From positions 1-54,860 of the forward strand of contig JAIPMN010003789.1 of NCBI GenBank assembly GCA_020650975.1: a stretch of DNA of 54,860 bases, written 5' to 3'. A program made the position numbers and the translations under genes. Under the pieces are notes generated by a model. The model did no database searches and had not been told where the DNA came from. It was given only the letters and a program-made list of their open reading frames with translations. The DNA is from Apostichopus californicus (Eukaryota > Echinodermata > Holothuroidea > Aspidochirotida > Stichopodidae). Below are positions 53,596 to 54,860 of the stretch, piece by piece (the first letter of the stretch is position 1; each line of letters opens with the position of its first letter).

Positions 53596-54860
53596 CTATA
53601 GAAATGAAAACGGAAAAAAGAAGTTATTTTAAGTATGACGACAAAAATGTTTCTTTTTCCGACATTTCATTTGATGATATTATCATTCATTTTTTTGTTA
53701 GTAACTAGAGAACTAACGCAAAGCAAAATACTGAAAATAAGGTAAACACACAGTAACGAGAAATACATTCATTCTTACATATCTGGACGTTTTGCCACTC
53801 CACACAGCTGTTACCCTCCGGAGGTCACATATCATTCCTTTCCTTCACCTTCACCTACCCGAACCCCCACCCCCCCCCCCCCACCCGCCTCTCGCGCGTG
53901 ATGCGTTTGTTTTGTTTCTTCTTGGAATCGCTTACATTTTTACTCTCCATTAATAATATGCAGACAAGAGACAATTTAAAGTGATGCACATTCTTTATTT
54001 TTCTCAACTATTTCACAAATTCTATACATAACTGAGTAATGCTAGTTATTTGTACAAGAAGCAATAAAATAAGGAACGAAAAACGTAAGAAATTAATGTT
54101 AACCCAATTACATATATTTCTGTTTCAAAATTATATTTGTTCAATCGCTCCTTATACTTTTATTGTTTGTTTGTTTCCCTTTTCTATTTATTAATTTATG
54201 CCATAAACACATATCTCTTCTGAGTATACGATTAATAAGAATATAAAATAAAATAACACCACAAAAAGAATTTTGTTCCCCCTTAAAACTTTATTAAAAT
54301 GTTTTATCATTACTAGTTGATAGGATACATTGGCATTAGGTGTGTCGTCTTACATTTATATAGACGATCTGTTATATGTTGGTAATCTACTTTTTGAATG
54401 TCATGTCATCATGGGACAATCACTTCCATTAAAAGCTTCAATTTTCTTCTAATAATGTTATCATAATTGTTTTGTAAATTACATCAGTAACTAAAAGGAT
54501 AGCCCAGGATGGTATTTATATTTTTAACTGATAATAGAGGAACATATTGTAAAGCATGCTGAGGAATTTTAATACATTTCCCACCTATATAGCGCTTTTG
54601 AGATATTGGTAATGGAACTTTGTCACACTTTTGTACAGTAAGTGAACTTGAAGCAAACATGTGTGACGTAATAGTTGCAGCAAAATAATGATTGGGTTTC
54701 CTTCAATTTTCACTTTATTGTTTTGACCTATCTGACAAGTTAACAATATACCATTATACAACACCTAATTATATTCCGGCCATTTGATTGGTCAATTGCT
54801 CGTCGATTGCATGCAAAATCCGCTCTATTGCACGCTATGAAATAGAACCATGCGTTATAC
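53596..54860. other. Upstream region of the sulfotransferase exon
   Basis: No exon is convincing on either strand. One possible minus-strand donor (CCAGATAT|GTAAGA near 53780) could belong to a 5' exon, but no reading frame with a membrane anchor was seen. A poly-C run is at 53867-53884. The far right (54720-54860) is not recognisable. Confidence 0.4.
54586..54615 (+). mobile_element. SINE core fragment
   Basis: CTATATAGCGCTTTTGAGAT matches the SINE 3' core seen at 2180-2220 (TATATAGAGCTTT...AAGCGCTTT). It is short, without a tRNA-like head. Confidence 0.45.

Noticed and set aside
53549-53860. In-frame extension of the sulfotransferase ORF upstream of 53595 as a membrane anchor
   Set aside because: The frame stays open for about 30 codons but has no ATG before a stop. 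The stretch is a pyrimidine-rich acceptor region, so a separate upstream exon is more likely.
1-54860. Prokaryotic or viral origin of any segment
   Set aside because: All supported genes have spliceosomal introns and animal homologues. No integrase, capsid, polymerase or operon-like ORF cluster was seen.

Overview
This is eukaryotic nuclear DNA: AT-rich, with long introns, canonical GT-AG splice sites and many dispersed and tandem repeats. The proteins are animal. Together with the repeats (tRNA-derived SINEs with a tail core I associate with marine invertebrates), they suggest a non-chordate deuterostome, most likely an echinoderm, with a sea cucumber as my best guess. The species assignment is inference.

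Layout. (1) 1 to about 14.6 kb, minus strand: EOGT, the ER-resident EGF-domain-specific O-GlcNAc transferase. Eleven coding exons were resolved by splice sites, phase and similarity. The 3' end (roughly the last 130 residues) lies beyond the left edge, and the signal-peptide exon is not resolved. (2) About 14.6-14.9 kb: a short divergent promoter with a perfect CRE and an octamer, between EOGT and the next gene. (3) About 14.8-46.1 kb, plus strand: NR2C, the TR2/TR4 orphan nuclear receptor. It has a non-coding first exon and 15 coding exons giving a predicted 713-residue protein with a complete DNA-binding domain and ligand-binding domain. Its N-terminal region is built from consecutive small phase 0-0 exons that start with a Val codon. 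(4) 46.1 to about 49 kb: probable NR2C 3' UTR and flank, with a local repeat and two Pumilio-type sites. (5) 49-52.5 kb: intergenic sequence with a SINE. (6) 52.5-53.6 kb, minus strand: the last coding exon of a Golgi-type PAPS-dependent sulfotransferase. Its 5' exon(s) are not identified and may lie to the right. (7) 53.6-54.9 kb: no recognised gene.

The three genes share no single pathway. EOGT modifies extracellular EGF repeats (Notch and others) in the ER. The sulfotransferase probably modifies glycans in the Golgi. NR2C is a nuclear transcription factor. EOGT and NR2C probably share a promoter region, and one perfect NR2C-type DR1 site lies inside a repeat about 1.7 kb from it.

The most notable features are a 70-bp minisatellite that triplicates the NR2C exon 11 splice donor, the modular N-terminal exons, hairpin-forming GCGTCCC clusters in NR2C intron 1, a 442-bp MITE-like element with terminal inverted repeats, and four dispersed repeat families with copies in both genes. 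I found no convincing wholly new system.
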